Shown: one piece after another, positions 8,829-17,672 of the stretch
How the letters are laid out: each line of letters opens with the position of its first letter
Position numbering within the stretch: position 1 is the stretch's first letter
DNA from: Candidatus Planktophila sp.
GTDB taxonomy: Bacteria > Actinomycetota > Actinomycetes > Nanopelagicales > Nanopelagicaceae
Length of the DNA stretch: 64,000 nt
Assembly: GCA_030649935.1 (NCBI GenBank)
Contig: JAUSFN010000036.1
Location: 62,001-126,000, forward strand
Direction: 5' to 3'
Position numbers and translations under genes: made by a program
Notes under the pieces: model-generated
What the model was told of the DNA's origin: nothing
What the model saw: only the letters and a program-made list of their open reading frames with translations
Database searches by the model: none

Positions 8829-9836
8829 TTACTCCGGGATAGGCAGAATCTCATCCTTTGTCACAAAAGAGGCCTCAATGTGCGAGTTCTGACTCACTAC
8901 TGCACCGCTTGCGATGAATGAATTAATCACTCGAGCGCCGCGGTTTATGATCACTCCACGGTCAATTATCGAACCAGTTATGTGTGTCTGTGCACCAATC
9001 TGCGAATCTGCGCCAATACATGAAGCTCCATCAATGATTGCACTGGAATCAACTTCTGCAGTTGCCATAATTAGTGAGTGTTTATTATGAAAGCCAATTT
9101 CAGCCAAGGAAAATGCAGATGAGTAGCTTAACCCTCGTACTAAATCACGTGAACCCTGCAATAAGGCTTTTGGGGTACCAATATCTAACCAGTATGAATT
9201 ATCTATATAGCCAAATACCTTTCTACCTCTAGCTATGAGTTTTGGGAAAATTTCTCGTTCGACACTTGTCACTGTCTCCTTAGGAATGGCATTCACAATG
9301 CTGGGATTAAAGACATAGCAACCGGCATTTATAGAATGTGAAATTGGATTCTCCATTTTTTCAAGAAAAGCGGTGACTCGACCAGACTCATCAGTGGGTA
9401 CGCACCCATACGCCCGTGCATCTTCAACGGTCGTCAAATGAAGTGTTACATCTGCACCATGCTCCTCGTGCTGGCGAATTTGCTCTTTCAAATTGTGTGA
9501 ACTCAAAACATCTCCATTAAAAACAACAATTGATTCTTGGGTGTTTAACAACTGTGCGGCATTTGCTATTGCACCCCCTGTACCTAGCGGTACTTTTTCA
9601 ACGGCATATTGCAACTTCATGCCCCATCGCGATCCATCTCCAAAATATGGAGTAAAAAGTTCAGCTAAATATGAAGTTGCCAGGACTACCGTAGTGATAC
9701 CAGCATTCCTTGCCATAGCTAGTTGATGTTCAGTCACTGGTAAACCTGCAACTGTAAGCATGGGTTTAGGCGTGTGCTTAGTCAATGGCATTAAACGTGT
9801 ACCAAAACCACCTACTAAGAGAATTCCTACTGCCAT
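8829..9836 (-). CDS. manC: Mannose-1-phosphate guanylyltransferase-type nucleotidyltransferase
   Basis: Sugar-1-phosphate nucleotidyltransferase of 335 residues. The N-terminal Rossmann domain has the activator loop GGFGTRLMPLTKHTPKPML, GTGGAIANA, VVFNGDVLSS for the metal aspartate, and SYWLDIGTP. A C-terminal part of about 80 residues has hexapeptide-like repeats (left-handed helix). Its place next to whiB and in the same block as manB supports GDP-mannose formation from mannose-1-phosphate and GTP. A role on glucose-1-phosphate or another sugar cannot be excluded. The start lies 4 bases after the dapC stop, so it may be read from the fdxA-dapC unit. Confidence 0.82.
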   Translation of the reverse strand: MAVGILLVGGFGTRLMPLTKHTPKPMLTVAGLPVTEHQLAMARNAGITTVVLATSYLAELFTPYFGDGSRWGMKLQYAVEKVPLGTGGAIANAAQLLNTQESIVVFNGDVLSSHNLKEQIRQHEEHGADVTLHLTTVEDARAYGCVPTDESGRVTAFLEKMENPISHSINAGCYVFNPSIVNAIPKETVTSVEREIFPKLIARGRKVFGYIDNSYWLDIGTPKALLQGSRDLVRGLSYSSAFSLAEIGFHNKHSLIMATAEVDSSAIIDGASCIGADSQIGAQTHITGSIIDRGVIINRGARVINSFIASGAVVSQNSHIEASFVTKDEILPIPE

Positions 9837-9840
9837 AGAA

Positions 9841-10905
9841 CTAAGCTTTCAATCGGAGAGCAGCGGATTTAATGTGTTCATCCGTTGCCGTCATAGCTAA
9901 TCGAATGTGACGAGCTCCGGCGTGACCATAGAAACTACCCGGCGTGGCTAATATGCCTCGGCTTGCAAGCCACTTCACGCTCTCCCACGCATCCTCGCCG
10001 CGAGTACACCACAGATATAAACCTGAGTTACTGAATTCAATGTGAAAACCAGCTACCTCAAGTGCTGGACGCAATACGTCCCGTCGCAGGTTGTAACGAG
10101 AACGCTGCTCGGCAACATGGCGATTATCACTGAGTGCAACAGTCATTGCTTTCTGCACCGGAAGGGGAACCATCATTCCGCTGTGTTTACGAAGTTCACG
10201 GATTCGGCTGATAAGAACAGAGTCGCCAATCATGAAAGCGGCGCGATACCCTGCCATGGAGGAGCGTTTAGAAAGCGAATGAACAGCGAGAATGTTCCTA
10301 TTGTCACCTCCGCTTTGAGATAAGACAGAGTAAGAAATTGCAGTGTGATCAAATTCAATATAACACTCATCTGAAACTAAAATTGAATTGTTGGCGCGCG
10401 CCCATTGAATGCACGATTTTATTTCTTCAACACTATGGGTTCGCCCTGTGGGATTAGACGGTGAGTTCAGCCATGCCAAATCCGCAGGTGGCCATGTGGT
10501 TGCATCTATATCAACTTCGATGGATTTCGCTTGGGCAATCAAGGCACCAACGCGATATGTCGGATAAGCAATTTCTGGAATAAGAACTTTTCGTGATTCA
10601 AGAATTGTTGGTAGCCATGCCACTAACTCTTTCGATCCAATGAGCGGAAGTACATCAAACTCACCGGTTGCACCCAGTCGATGAACGGCCCACTTCCTAA
10701 TCGCTGCGCGCAGTTCGGGTGTTCCGGCAGTGACTGGATAACTAGGAGAGTTCGAAGCATCGCGAAATGATTTTTGAATAAATTCCGGAGTTGGATCTAC
10801 CGGAGTTCCTTGAGATAAATCTATGATTCCATCTGGGTGCGAACGTGCAATCTCCCCATATGGAGCTAATGCGTCCCAAGGAAAATCTGGGAGTTGTTCA
10901 CGCAA
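9841..10905 (-). CDS. dapC: Succinyldiaminopimelate transaminase
   Basis: Fold-type I aminotransferase of 354 residues. The PLP lysine lies in HSLSKRSSMAGYRAAF, with SNPTGRTHS and VSDECYIEFD around the cofactor. The N-terminal DLSQGTPVDPTP is characteristic of the actinobacterial DapC family. It makes N-succinyl-LL-diaminopimelate for lysine and peptidoglycan, and its partner dapD is at 26291-27208. The start is TTG, chosen because LPDFPWDALAPY is the usual family N-terminus. It lies 6 bases after the fdxA stop. The fdxA-dapC pairing is common in actinobacteria and supports the call. Confidence 0.9.
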   Translation of the reverse strand: MREQLPDFPWDALAPYGEIARSHPDGIIDLSQGTPVDPTPEFIQKSFRDASNSPSYPVTAGTPELRAAIRKWAVHRLGATGEFDVLPLIGSKELVAWLPTILESRKVLIPEIAYPTYRVGALIAQAKSIEVDIDATTWPPADLAWLNSPSNPTGRTHSVEEIKSCIQWARANNSILVSDECYIEFDHTAISYSVLSQSGGDNRNILAVHSLSKRSSMAGYRAAFMIGDSVLISRIRELRKHSGMMVPLPVQKAMTVALSDNRHVAEQRSRYNLRRDVLRPALEVAGFHIEFSNSGLYLWCTRGEDAWESVKWLASRGILATPGSFYGHAGARHIRLAMTATDEHIKSAALRLKA

Positions 10906-10911
10906 GAACTA

Positions 10912-11232
10912 TTACTCGCTCTTTGCAGGCAGAGCCGTTACTTGTGCGTGATCACTATTGGTTGGACCCATCTTGGCTGCGCCTCCAGGGGATCCAATTT
11001 CAACAAAAAACTCGGTATTGACTTTGCCAAACTCACTCCACTGGGCTGGAACATCGTCCTCATAATAAATCGCTTCTACCGGGCATACTGGCTCGCATGC
11101 ACCGCAGTCGACACACTCATCTGGCTGGATGTACAACATACGTGAACCTTCATAGATGCAGTCCACAGGGCATTCAGCTATACAGGACTTATCTTTAACA
11201 TCGACACACGGCTCGGCAATAATATATGTCAC
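10912..11232 (-). CDS. fdxA: Seven-iron ferredoxin
   Basis: Ferredoxin of 106 residues with [3Fe-4S] and [4Fe-4S] sites. The N-terminal half has C-x7-C-x3-CP (CVDVKDKSCIAECPVDC) and the second has CVDCGACEPVCPVEAI. The start is GTG, with GGAGG about seven bases upstream. It is a cytoplasmic electron carrier, for P450s and other oxidoreductases in relatives. The P450 at 47164-48348 has no ferredoxin beside it, so this protein is a possible donor, but only by inference. Confidence 0.93.
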   Translation of the reverse strand: MTYIIAEPCVDVKDKSCIAECPVDCIYEGSRMLYIQPDECVDCGACEPVCPVEAIYYEDDVPAQWSEFGKVNTEFFVEIGSPGGAAKMGPTNSDHAQVTALPAKSE

Positions 11233-11317
11233 TCTCTAGCCTCCAGAATAAAATGATAATGAACGAGGCTGATTCTAATCGCTTAGCCCTATCTCGCGCG
11301 ATATCGCAACGAAGGTT

Positions 11318-11323
11318 TATCGT
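11318..11323 (+). promoter_or_regulatory. Leaderless-type -10 of the 72-residue gene
   Basis: TATCGT ends six bases before the ATG at 11330, and no Shine-Dalgarno precedes that start. The arrangement fits transcription beginning at or next to the start codon. Confidence 0.5.
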
Positions 11324-11329
11324 TGACCC

Positions 11330-11548
11330 ATGGCGAGCCTGCTCGAACTCCGTTTCAAAGCCCTCATTGGTAGGCGTCTTACAATCAGACTCCACGACCC
11401 TGAAGGCGGTTTTCGCGACATCGTGGGGATTTTAGAGAGCACGCACTCATTGCGAAATAAAGAGAATCATTTAATTGAATTCTCTCATGATGAGATTTTT
11501 ATTTGGCGTGAAATAATCGCCAGACCCACAACCAGCATTAAACCCTAA
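11330..11548 (+). CDS. Small protein resembling the N-terminal domain of a GNAT family
   Basis: Protein of 72 residues, LLELRFKALIGRRLTIRLHD followed by FRDIVGILEST and HDEIFIWREI. The pattern resembles the SH3-like N-terminal domain of the actinobacterial Rv0428c/cg3035 acetyltransferases (GRRVVVR, DVLGEL). Such acetyltransferase genes lie divergently beside fdxA in several actinobacteria. Here the protein stops after the first domain, and a convergent gene begins 9 bases later, so the acetyltransferase domain is missing. It may be a reduced relic or a functional free domain. The homology is judged by eye. Confidence 0.5.
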   Translation: MASLLELRFKALIGRRLTIRLHDPEGGFRDIVGILESTHSLRNKENHLIEFSHDEIFIWREIIARPTTSIKP

Positions 11549-11557
11549 TCTTATGAG

Positions 11558-11869
11558 TTAATTTGGCAATAAAATCGCAATAAGTAAGAAAAGGAATCCT
11601 ATATTTATCAACGATATTCCAACGGCACTGGCCTCAATTAAATACTCATTGCTTGCACCGGGTAGGCCTGCACGCACAACAACCAAAGTCCAGATGATAC
11701 TTGCAAGCACTTTTAGAGATCGTCTGCCCCACATACGTCCAATACTCCAAATCCCAGTGCCCGTAGCGGCAAGACTCAGTATTAAACCGAATGGTGGTAC
11801 AGAGGCATGAATAAAAATAGAGGCAGCGCCTAAAGCCGCCCCGAGAAATATTGAGTAAAAAAACTTCAC
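11558..11869 (-). CDS. DUF6113-like membrane protein
   Basis: Membrane protein of 103 residues with about four hydrophobic helices and a conserved-looking IWTLVVVRAGLPGASNE loop. The GTG start overlaps the mshB stop by one base (TAGTG). DUF6113 proteins normally follow mshB in actinobacteria, which is the main reason for the call. No function is known. Confidence 0.65.
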   Translation of the reverse strand: MKFFYSIFLGAALGAASIFIHASVPPFGLILSLAATGTGIWSIGRMWGRRSLKVLASIIWTLVVVRAGLPGASNEYLIEASAVGISLINIGFLFLLIAILLPN

Positions 11870-12723
11870 TACAAAGTTATTCCCGAAGTCAAATCACTTT
11901 CCCGCCCATCGCTGTCAAATGGTGCAGATTTCTCACCGCGCACAAGCGTGTAGTACTCATGCCCCCAAATCTGCAAACCTAAGTTATTTGAAAGTGCAAA
12001 GAATGGACCGTCTAATGCAATTTGTGTTGCATGTGCTTTCATTGCCTCCATTTTGGCTTCAACAAATTCATTTCCATCAATCAATGTAGTAACAAACGAG
12101 TCGTCTTTGGCAAAAGGAATGTCATCAACATTGTCAGTTCCAAAGAAATCAGAACCAACCTCTTTCATTGCCGCAATGCCAGCTGCGATAACTGACTTGG
12201 GAATCGTGTTCCAATAAATCTTTTGAATCTGCCATTTTGAAAGTTCGCTCGCGCGCATAGCGACAAGATGGGTCTTAATGTGATCCGGATGACCGTATCC
12301 ACCTATTTCATCATAAGTAATTAAGATATGTGGCTGAACTTCATCAATTATTGTTGCAAGAAGCCGTGCAGCCACATCTACCTCAACTTGCCAGAAAACA
12401 TCTGCCCCATTATTTGTTGTGCTCCCCATCATTCCGCTATCTCGAAAATTACCTAAAAAGCGGTAATCACGCACACCAAGAGCGCTCATGGCGTTTGCCA
12501 GTTCTATCTCACGATGGGAGCCGAGGGTGTCATCGTGCGCGCTTGCCAAATGCGATAAACCGGGGACAAGAACTTCTCCCTCTTCTCCACGAGTACAAGT
12601 CACTAGCGTGACTTTTGCGCCTCGAGCTGCATACAGTGCCATTGTCGCCCCATTATTTATAGTCTCATCATCAGGATGGGCGTGCACTAAAAGAATTCGA
12701 AAACCTTCGTATGTATCTTTCAT
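11869..12723 (-). CDS. mshB: GlcNAc-inositol deacetylase of mycothiol synthesis
   Basis: LmbE-type zinc deacetylase of about 284 residues. It removes acetate from N-acetylglucosaminyl-inositol, the second enzymatic step of mycothiol synthesis. The zinc motif HAHPDDE is near the N-terminus, and the third ligand is in GYGHPDHIKTH. The start at 12723 overlaps the moeZ stop by one base (TAATG). An upstream in-frame ATG at 12738 would add five residues and overlap moeZ further. The related mycothiol-S-conjugate amidase (Mca) shares the fold, but the DUF6113 neighbour favours MshB. Confidence 0.87.
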   Translation of the reverse strand: MKDTYEGFRILLVHAHPDDETINNGATMALYAARGAKVTLVTCTRGEEGEVLVPGLSHLASAHDDTLGSHREIELANAMSALGVRDYRFLGNFRDSGMMGSTTNNGADVFWQVEVDVAARLLATIIDEVQPHILITYDEIGGYGHPDHIKTHLVAMRASELSKWQIQKIYWNTIPKSVIAAGIAAMKEVGSDFFGTDNVDDIPFAKDDSFVTTLIDGNEFVEAKMEAMKAHATQIALDGPFFALSNNLGLQIWGHEYYTLVRGEKSAPFDSDGRESDLTSGITL

Positions 12724-13874
12724 TAGTACACCGTACATGTCGTATCGATGTGTTTGGCCCAGGCAAGTACCCCACCCTCTACATGGGTGACATCCAGAAA
12801 ACCAGCTTTCTTGAGTATTGAAAGTGCAGTCGCTGAACGACCTCCCGAATGGCAGTGCACAACAATCTCTTTCTCCTTTGGCAGGCTTTTTAAAGCGCTT
12901 CCATCAATGAAATGCCTAAGAGGTATCAAAACTGAACCGGGAATTCGGACAATTTCGAATTCACTAGCTTCACGTACATCAATAAGTAGAAAATCATCAC
13001 CGCTATCAATCTTCGTTTTCAACTCCACAACACTTATCTGTGTAGCTCCGGCGGGTGAACAAAACTCTTCGTAATTATTTAATAACCCCTTCTGAGTCGG
13101 ATTTACCCCGCACACAACACAGGCTGGATCTTTTTTGACCACAATTTTTCGAAAACTCATATCAAGTGCGTCGAAAATAATTAGTGCACCAATGAGCGGT
13201 TCACCGATTCCAATAATGAGCTTTAACGCCTCTGTCGCTTGAATTGAAGCGATCGAGGCACACAAAACGCCTAGGACTCCGGCTTCGGCACAGTTGGGAA
13301 CATCGTGCGCCGGTGTTGGGTGAAGGCAGCGATAGCAGGGGCCGTGCTCCGACCAAAATACACTAGCCTGCCCATCAAAGCGAAGGACAGATCCCCAAAT
13401 ATATGGCTTACTCAAAAGTACACAAGCATCGTTAATTAAATAGCGTGTCGCAAAATTATCAGTGCCATCAATGATTACATCATAACCCTTAAGAATCTCT
13501 AATACATTTGACCTGTCTAAGCGAACATCATGCGTAATCACCTGTACATATGGGTTAATTTCGGCAATCTTTCTCTTGGCACTCTCCGCTTTACTTGTTC
13601 CAATATCGCTCTGTCCGTGAATAATCTGTCGTTGTAGGTTTGACTCTTCGACTACATCAAAATCAACTACTCCGATGGTTCCAACACCTGCTGCCGCTAA
13701 ATACATTAAAACTGGGGAGCCTAATCCTCCCGCTCCGACACAAAGTACTTTCGCCGCCTTGACTCTCTGTTGACCAACTATTGATATTTCCGGAACGAGA
13801 ACATGCCGACTGTATCTTCGAACCTCATCAACGTTGAGTGCTGCGCCTGCATCAACAAGGGGTGAAAGTTTCAT
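12723..13874 (-). CDS. moeZ: Adenylyltransferase/sulfurtransferase MoeZ
   Basis: Two-domain protein of 383 residues. The N-terminal ThiF/MoeB domain has the nucleotide loop GAGGLGSPVLMYLA, NLQRQI, DGTDNF and two CxxC zinc pairs (CYRC, CVVC). The C-terminal rhodanese domain carries the active-site loop VHCHSGGRSA. In actinobacteria MoeZ adenylates and sulfurates C-terminal GG carriers for molybdopterin, thiamine or cysteine synthesis. The molybdenum nitrate reductase at 59924-64000 gives this cell a clear need for molybdopterin. A GGAG precedes the ATG, and the gene heads moeZ-mshB-DUF6113. Confidence 0.92.
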   Translation of the reverse strand: MKLSPLVDAGAALNVDEVRRYSRHVLVPEISIVGQQRVKAAKVLCVGAGGLGSPVLMYLAAAGVGTIGVVDFDVVEESNLQRQIIHGQSDIGTSKAESAKRKIAEINPYVQVITHDVRLDRSNVLEILKGYDVIIDGTDNFATRYLINDACVLLSKPYIWGSVLRFDGQASVFWSEHGPCYRCLHPTPAHDVPNCAEAGVLGVLCASIASIQATEALKLIIGIGEPLIGALIIFDALDMSFRKIVVKKDPACVVCGVNPTQKGLLNNYEEFCSPAGATQISVVELKTKIDSGDDFLLIDVREASEFEIVRIPGSVLIPLRHFIDGSALKSLPKEKEIVVHCHSGGRSATALSILKKAGFLDVTHVEGGVLAWAKHIDTTCTVY

Positions 13875-13956
13875 TGCACTCCAATCCTGCCTAAGCCGCT
13901 CTATAGTCGCTACTAACTCCGGCGCTAAGTATTAGCATAAATCATCAAACTCCCTC

Positions 13957-13962
13957 TACGAT
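13957..13962 (+). promoter_or_regulatory. Leaderless-type -10 of the TetR gene
   Basis: TACGAT ends seven bases before the ATG at 13970 with no ribosome-binding site between them. It drives TetR and probably the following DUF3107 and helicase genes. Confidence 0.5.
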
Positions 13963-13969
13963 TACGCCA

Positions 13970-14581
13970 ATGACCACGGCAGATATATCCAATAAAGCCC
14001 GTTTACCTAGAGACGAGCGGCGTGCAATTCTGCTTAAAGCAGCCCTCGAAGTATTTACAGTCGCTGGATACCATTCAGCGGCAATGGATGAGATTGCCGA
14101 TCGAGCGAAAGTAAGTAAGCCGGTCTTGTATCAGCATTTTCCATCAAAACTTGAGCTATATCTTGCTGTTTTAGATTTGCACATTGATTCGCTCGTCTTT
14201 GAAATTCAAAAGGCGATTGCATCTACGCCTGACAATGCCAACAGAGTGCATGCAACAGTTGATGCTTATTTTGCATTTATTGAGAGGGAGGGAGAAGCCT
14301 TTAGATTGCTCTTTGAAAGTGATATGAGTGTCGAACCTTCTGTACGTGAGCGCCTTAATCGAATGACTTACGACTGTGCAGCTGCAGCAAGTGCAGTAAT
14401 CTCAATCGACACAGGCCTTCCAAAGGAGGCCTCCATGTTGCTTGGTGTGGGAATGATTGGCTATGCCCAAGTTACTGCTCGCCATTGGCTGGATCGAGAT
14501 AGCACTTTGACTAGAGAACAAGCAGTTGAACTGGTAAACAACCTCATGTGGAGAGGTATTTCTGGTTTTCCGCGCAATTAA
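13970..14581 (+). CDS. TetR/AcrR family regulator
   Basis: Regulator of 203 residues. The N-terminal HTH (about 17-65) reads RRAILLKAALEVFTVAGYHS, MDEIADRAKVSKPVLYQHF, the classical TetR pattern. The C-terminal helical domain is a ligand pocket of unknown specificity. It sits upstream of DUF3107 and a DEAD-box helicase, as in streptomycetes and mycobacteria, and divergent from moeZ. Its targets cannot be read from the sequence. No obvious palindromic operator was found in the 95-base divergent gap. Confidence 0.9.
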   Translation: MTTADISNKARLPRDERRAILLKAALEVFTVAGYHSAAMDEIADRAKVSKPVLYQHFPSKLELYLAVLDLHIDSLVFEIQKAIASTPDNANRVHATVDAYFAFIEREGEAFRLLFESDMSVEPSVRERLNRMTYDCAAAASAVISIDTGLPKEASMLLGVGMIGYAQVTARHWLDRDSTLTREQAVELVNNLMWRGISGFPRN

Positions 14582-14601
14582 AGGCCGATATCATTGGCCC
14601 C

Positions 14602-14859
14602 ATGAACCTTAAGAAAAGTGAAGTTACAGTCAAATCAGAGGTCCGCATCGCTGTTACTCGCGTCGCAAGTGACTTAGTTTTCGAAAGTGCAATGACTACA
14701 TCTGAAATAAAGAGCGCAGTAACTCAATCTCTCACCTCTGGAGCCCCACTGACACTTAGTGACACAAAAGGTCACGAAATTATTGTTCCGGCCGACAAGA
14801 TTGGGTTCGTCGAAGTTGGCGACCCATCACCGCGTCGCGTTGGCTTCGGCGCTGCCTAA
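14602..14859 (+). CDS. DUF3107 family protein
   Basis: Protein of 85 residues ending DKIGFVEVGDPSPRRVGFGAA, the hallmark of DUF3107 (VPADKI, GFG near the C-terminus). The ATG at 14602 gives MNLKKSEVTVKSEVRIAV. Extending to 14548 would overlap the TetR gene and add residues foreign to the family. The function is unknown. It lies in the conserved TetR-DUF3107-helicase run. Confidence 0.85.
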   Translation: MNLKKSEVTVKSEVRIAVTRVASDLVFESAMTTSEIKSAVTQSLTSGAPLTLSDTKGHEIIVPADKIGFVEVGDPSPRRVGFGAA

Positions 14860-14860
14860 C

Positions 14861-16213
14861 GTGTTATTGGATTTTGCGCAGCTTCCACTTCGACCACAAA
14901 CTATCGAGGCGTTGCACGCCCATGGTTTTTTCGCACCATTTGCAATTCAAGAGATGGTGTTGCCCATTGCCCTAGAAGACGGCGACGTAATTGGTCAAGC
15001 CAAAACCGGTACAGGGAAGACTCTGGCATTTGGAATTCCAGTTATCGAAAGAGTCATTGCGCCTGACGATATTGAATGGGCAGAGTTTGCACATAAGGGA
15101 ATGCCACAGGTTTTAATCGTTGTTCCAACGCGTGAACTGTGTACACAGGTAACTCGAGATATTGACGAGTTAGCTAGCAACCGGGGCATTCGAACTCTCG
15201 CAGTGTATGGTGGTCGTGCCTTTGAACCTCAAATTGAAGCGCTTAACACTGGAGTTGAGATTGTGGTAGGAACTCCTGGCCGTTTGTTAGATTTATCGCG
15301 CCAAGGTCAGTTGAAATTAAAGGAAGTCTCACGACTAGTCCTCGATGAGGCCGATGAAATGCTCGATCTAGGCTTCCTCCCAGATGTAGAGAAGATTTTA
15401 GCAAATACTCCTAACCGCACACAGACAATGCTCTTTTCGGCCACAATGCCCGGAGACATCATCGCTCTTGCACGACGTTTCATGAACCAACCTATTCATA
15501 TTCGTACGCAAGACAGTGAGGATGAAGGCGCAGTCGTTAGCCGAATTGAGCAACACGTTCTACGTGCACATGCGATGGATAAAATTGAAATGCTTTCCCG
15601 TATCTTGCAGGCCGATGGGCGAGGTCCGACTATTGTCTTTTGCCGAACAAAACGTACGTGCCAAAAAACCGCTGACGATCTCATCGAACGGGGATTTAGG
15701 GCTGCGACAATTCATGGTGATTTAGGTCAAAGCGCGCGCGAAAAAGCACTCGGTGATTTCAAAGCTGGAAAGTCAGATGTTCTCGTTGCAACAGACGTTG
15801 CAGCTCGTGGCATTGATATTGAGGGAATCACACATGTGATTAATTACCAATGCCCAGAGGATGAAAAAACTTATATCCACCGTATCGGCCGAACTGCACG
15901 TGCAGGTGCCGATGGGATCGCAGTAACTTTTGTAGATTGGGACGAGCTAGCTCGCTGGAAAATGATTAACCAGGTTCTTGAACTTGGTTTAGCCGAGCCT
16001 GAAGAGACTTACTCATCATCACCACATTTATTTGAAGTTCTTAATATTCCAACGGGATCGACGGGCCGAATGATTAAGGCTAAACCGGTAATGAGGGTTG
16101 AAAGTAAAACGGCATCAGCGCCACGTAAGGAATCTGGGCGAGGCAAAGTTGCTACTTCACAAAAAAAAGTTGAACGTACTCGTACTAGGACTAAGAAGTT
16201 TAAAGAGAGTTAA
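14861..16213 (+). CDS. DEAD-box RNA helicase
   Basis: ATP-dependent RNA helicase of 450 residues. The motifs in order are the Q-motif region FAIQEMVLPIAL, AKTGTGKT, PTRELC, TPGR, DEAD, SAT, ATDVAARGIDI and HRIGRTARA. A basic, low-complexity C-terminal tail follows. The chosen GTG (14861) is one base after the DUF3107 stop and gives the normal VLLDFAQLPL start. An ATG at 14759 would overlap DUF3107 by about 100 bases. Likely roles are rRNA maturation and mRNA turnover. The stop overlaps the convergent marC gene by four bases. Confidence 0.93.
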   Translation: MLLDFAQLPLRPQTIEALHAHGFFAPFAIQEMVLPIALEDGDVIGQAKTGTGKTLAFGIPVIERVIAPDDIEWAEFAHKGMPQVLIVVPTRELCTQVTRDIDELASNRGIRTLAVYGGRAFEPQIEALNTGVEIVVGTPGRLLDLSRQGQLKLKEVSRLVLDEADEMLDLGFLPDVEKILANTPNRTQTMLFSATMPGDIIALARRFMNQPIHIRTQDSEDEGAVVSRIEQHVLRAHAMDKIEMLSRILQADGRGPTIVFCRTKRTCQKTADDLIERGFRAATIHGDLGQSAREKALGDFKAGKSDVLVATDVAARGIDIEGITHVINYQCPEDEKTYIHRIGRTARAGADGIAVTFVDWDELARWKMINQVLELGLAEPEETYSSSPHLFEVLNIPTGSTGRMIKAKPVMRVESKTASAPRKESGRGKVATSQKKVERTRTRTKKFKES

Positions 16214-16830
16214 GCTTCGACAAATACTCGAATTGCGTCAACGAGCATTTGAACTGCGATTGCGGCTAGAAGTAGACCTGCGATTCGTGCCACCAAAGTG
16301 ACTCCGGCCTCTTTTATCAACTTTAAAATCGAAGTTGAAGCCATTAATACCGCTGCGATAGCGAAGTGAACTCCGACTACCGCGGCAATTAATCCAAATA
16401 CCTTTGGTGTTGTATCAGCGTTTTGCACAAAGATCATCGTGGCAACAATTGCTCCTGGACCGGCAAGAAGAGGCGTTCCAAGTGGCACAAGCGCAATATT
16501 TGCATTTGAACTCTCGTTCTTACCTCCACCTGTTCCTCCTGTTAACAAATCAAGAGAGATGAGCAATAACAAGAGCGCCCCGGCTGCTTGCAGGGAGGCC
16601 ATTGAAATATTCAAATAGCCCAGAATAAATTTTCCGAATAACGCAAAGAGGGATATCACAGCGAATGAAACAGCTGCCGCCTTCATTGCAAGCATTCGGC
16701 GCTCTTTAGGATTTTTCTGAGAAACCAGAGCTAAGAAAATTGGTGTTGCACCTGGTGGATCCATAATTACAAAGAGAGTGACAAAAGATTGGATTGCAAA
16801 TGTTGTTGCACTCACTTGCACTACGTTCAC
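16210..16830 (-). CDS. MarC-family membrane protein
   Basis: Integral membrane protein of about 206 residues with six hydrophobic helices. It shows the MarC pattern, FVIMDPPGATPIFLAL near the N-terminus and VPLGTPLLAGPGAI mid-protein. Substrates are unknown, although family members have been linked to amino-acid transport. The GTG at 16830 overlaps the upstream PHP stop (GTGA). A longer ATG start at 16878 would run 50 bases into that gene. Confidence 0.87.
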   Translation of the reverse strand: MNVVQVSATTFAIQSFVTLFVIMDPPGATPIFLALVSQKNPKERRMLAMKAAAVSFAVISLFALFGKFILGYLNISMASLQAAGALLLLLISLDLLTGGTGGGKNESSNANIALVPLGTPLLAGPGAIVATMIFVQNADTTPKVFGLIAAVVGVHFAIAAVLMASTSILKLIKEAGVTLVARIAGLLLAAIAVQMLVDAIRVFVEA

Positions 16831-17672
16831 GCTCTCACCACCCTTCGCCGATCTGCCATTGACTCTAACTTTTCCCATTGCTCAGGTGATGTTTGAAATT
16901 CCCCTAATGAATTTAGTTTACCGTTGCCGTGATAATCGCTGGCACCAGTTACGACTAGCCCTAGTTCCTTGGCTATAACTCGTAACATCGCACGTTCATC
17001 GCAATTTTGATCGCGGTGGTCGACTTCAATCCCCTGTAATCCAGCGGTAGCTAACTCCTGAAAATTTGTCGCATCTAAAATTTGACCTCTTAGGGAGGCA
17101 AAAGGATGGGCTATGACTGCAACTCCCCCTGCGCTACGAATCATACGAACCGCCTCAACCGGGGTGGGCGCGGCATGGGAGACATAGAAAATTGAATCAT
17201 TATTTAACATCCCTTGAAATGCTTCGTCTCGAGATTTGATAACACCATTGTTTACAAGTGCATCGGCTAAGTGCGGTCGCCCAAGGGTTGCACCAGTAGG
17301 GCGAGCAGCTTCAACGTCGTCCATTGAAATATTAACTCCCGCGGCCTGCATCTTTTCAATCATTTTACGCATGCGCGGTAAGCGGCCGTCTCGAGTTTCC
17401 TCAAGCATTATCTGCATCTCATTGTGGTCACCATCAAAGAGAAGACCCAGCATATGAACACTAATTCCATCCTCGGTAAGACATGAGATCTCACTTCCAA
17501 GGGCAAGTGAAATCTCTCCTCGTACCGTCTCGATAGCCTCAATCCAACCGGCCGTCGTATCGTGATCGGTTATTCCCAAAACCTTTATTCCAAGGGAAAT
17601 CGCTTTATTAACCAGTTCTCGCGGAGAATCAGTCCCATCGCTCTTGTTTGTATGAGTATGTAAATCAATCAT
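16827..17672 (-). CDS. PHP-domain phosphoesterase (TrpH/YciV-like)
   Basis: Protein of 281 residues starting MIDLHTHTNKSDGTDSP, with the metal motifs LHTHTNKSDG, TDHDTT, IAHPFA and GASDYHG of the PHP superfamily. Close families are 3',5'-nucleoside bisphosphate phosphatases and RNase AM, which trims 5' ends of rRNA. The internal ATG at 17672 overlaps the DMT transporter stop (ATGA) and is clearly better than the upstream in-frame codon at 17786. Confidence 0.87.
   Translation of the reverse strand: MIDLHTHTNKSDGTDSPRELVNKAISLGIKVLGITDHDTTAGWIEAIETVRGEISLALGSEISCLTEDGISVHMLGLLFDGDHNEMQIMLEETRDGRLPRMRKMIEKMQAAGVNISMDDVEAARPTGATLGRPHLADALVNNGVIKSRDEAFQGMLNNDSIFYVSHAAPTPVEAVRMIRSAGGVAVIAHPFASLRGQILDATNFQELATAGLQGIEVDHRDQNCDERAMLRVIAKELGLVVTGASDYHGNGKLNSLGEFQTSPEQWEKLESMADRRRVVRA

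Noticed and set aside
14759-14860. ATG start for the DEAD-box helicase inside DUF3107
   Set aside because: The extra 34 residues have no helicase similarity. GTG at 14861 follows the DUF3107 stop by one base and fits the family.
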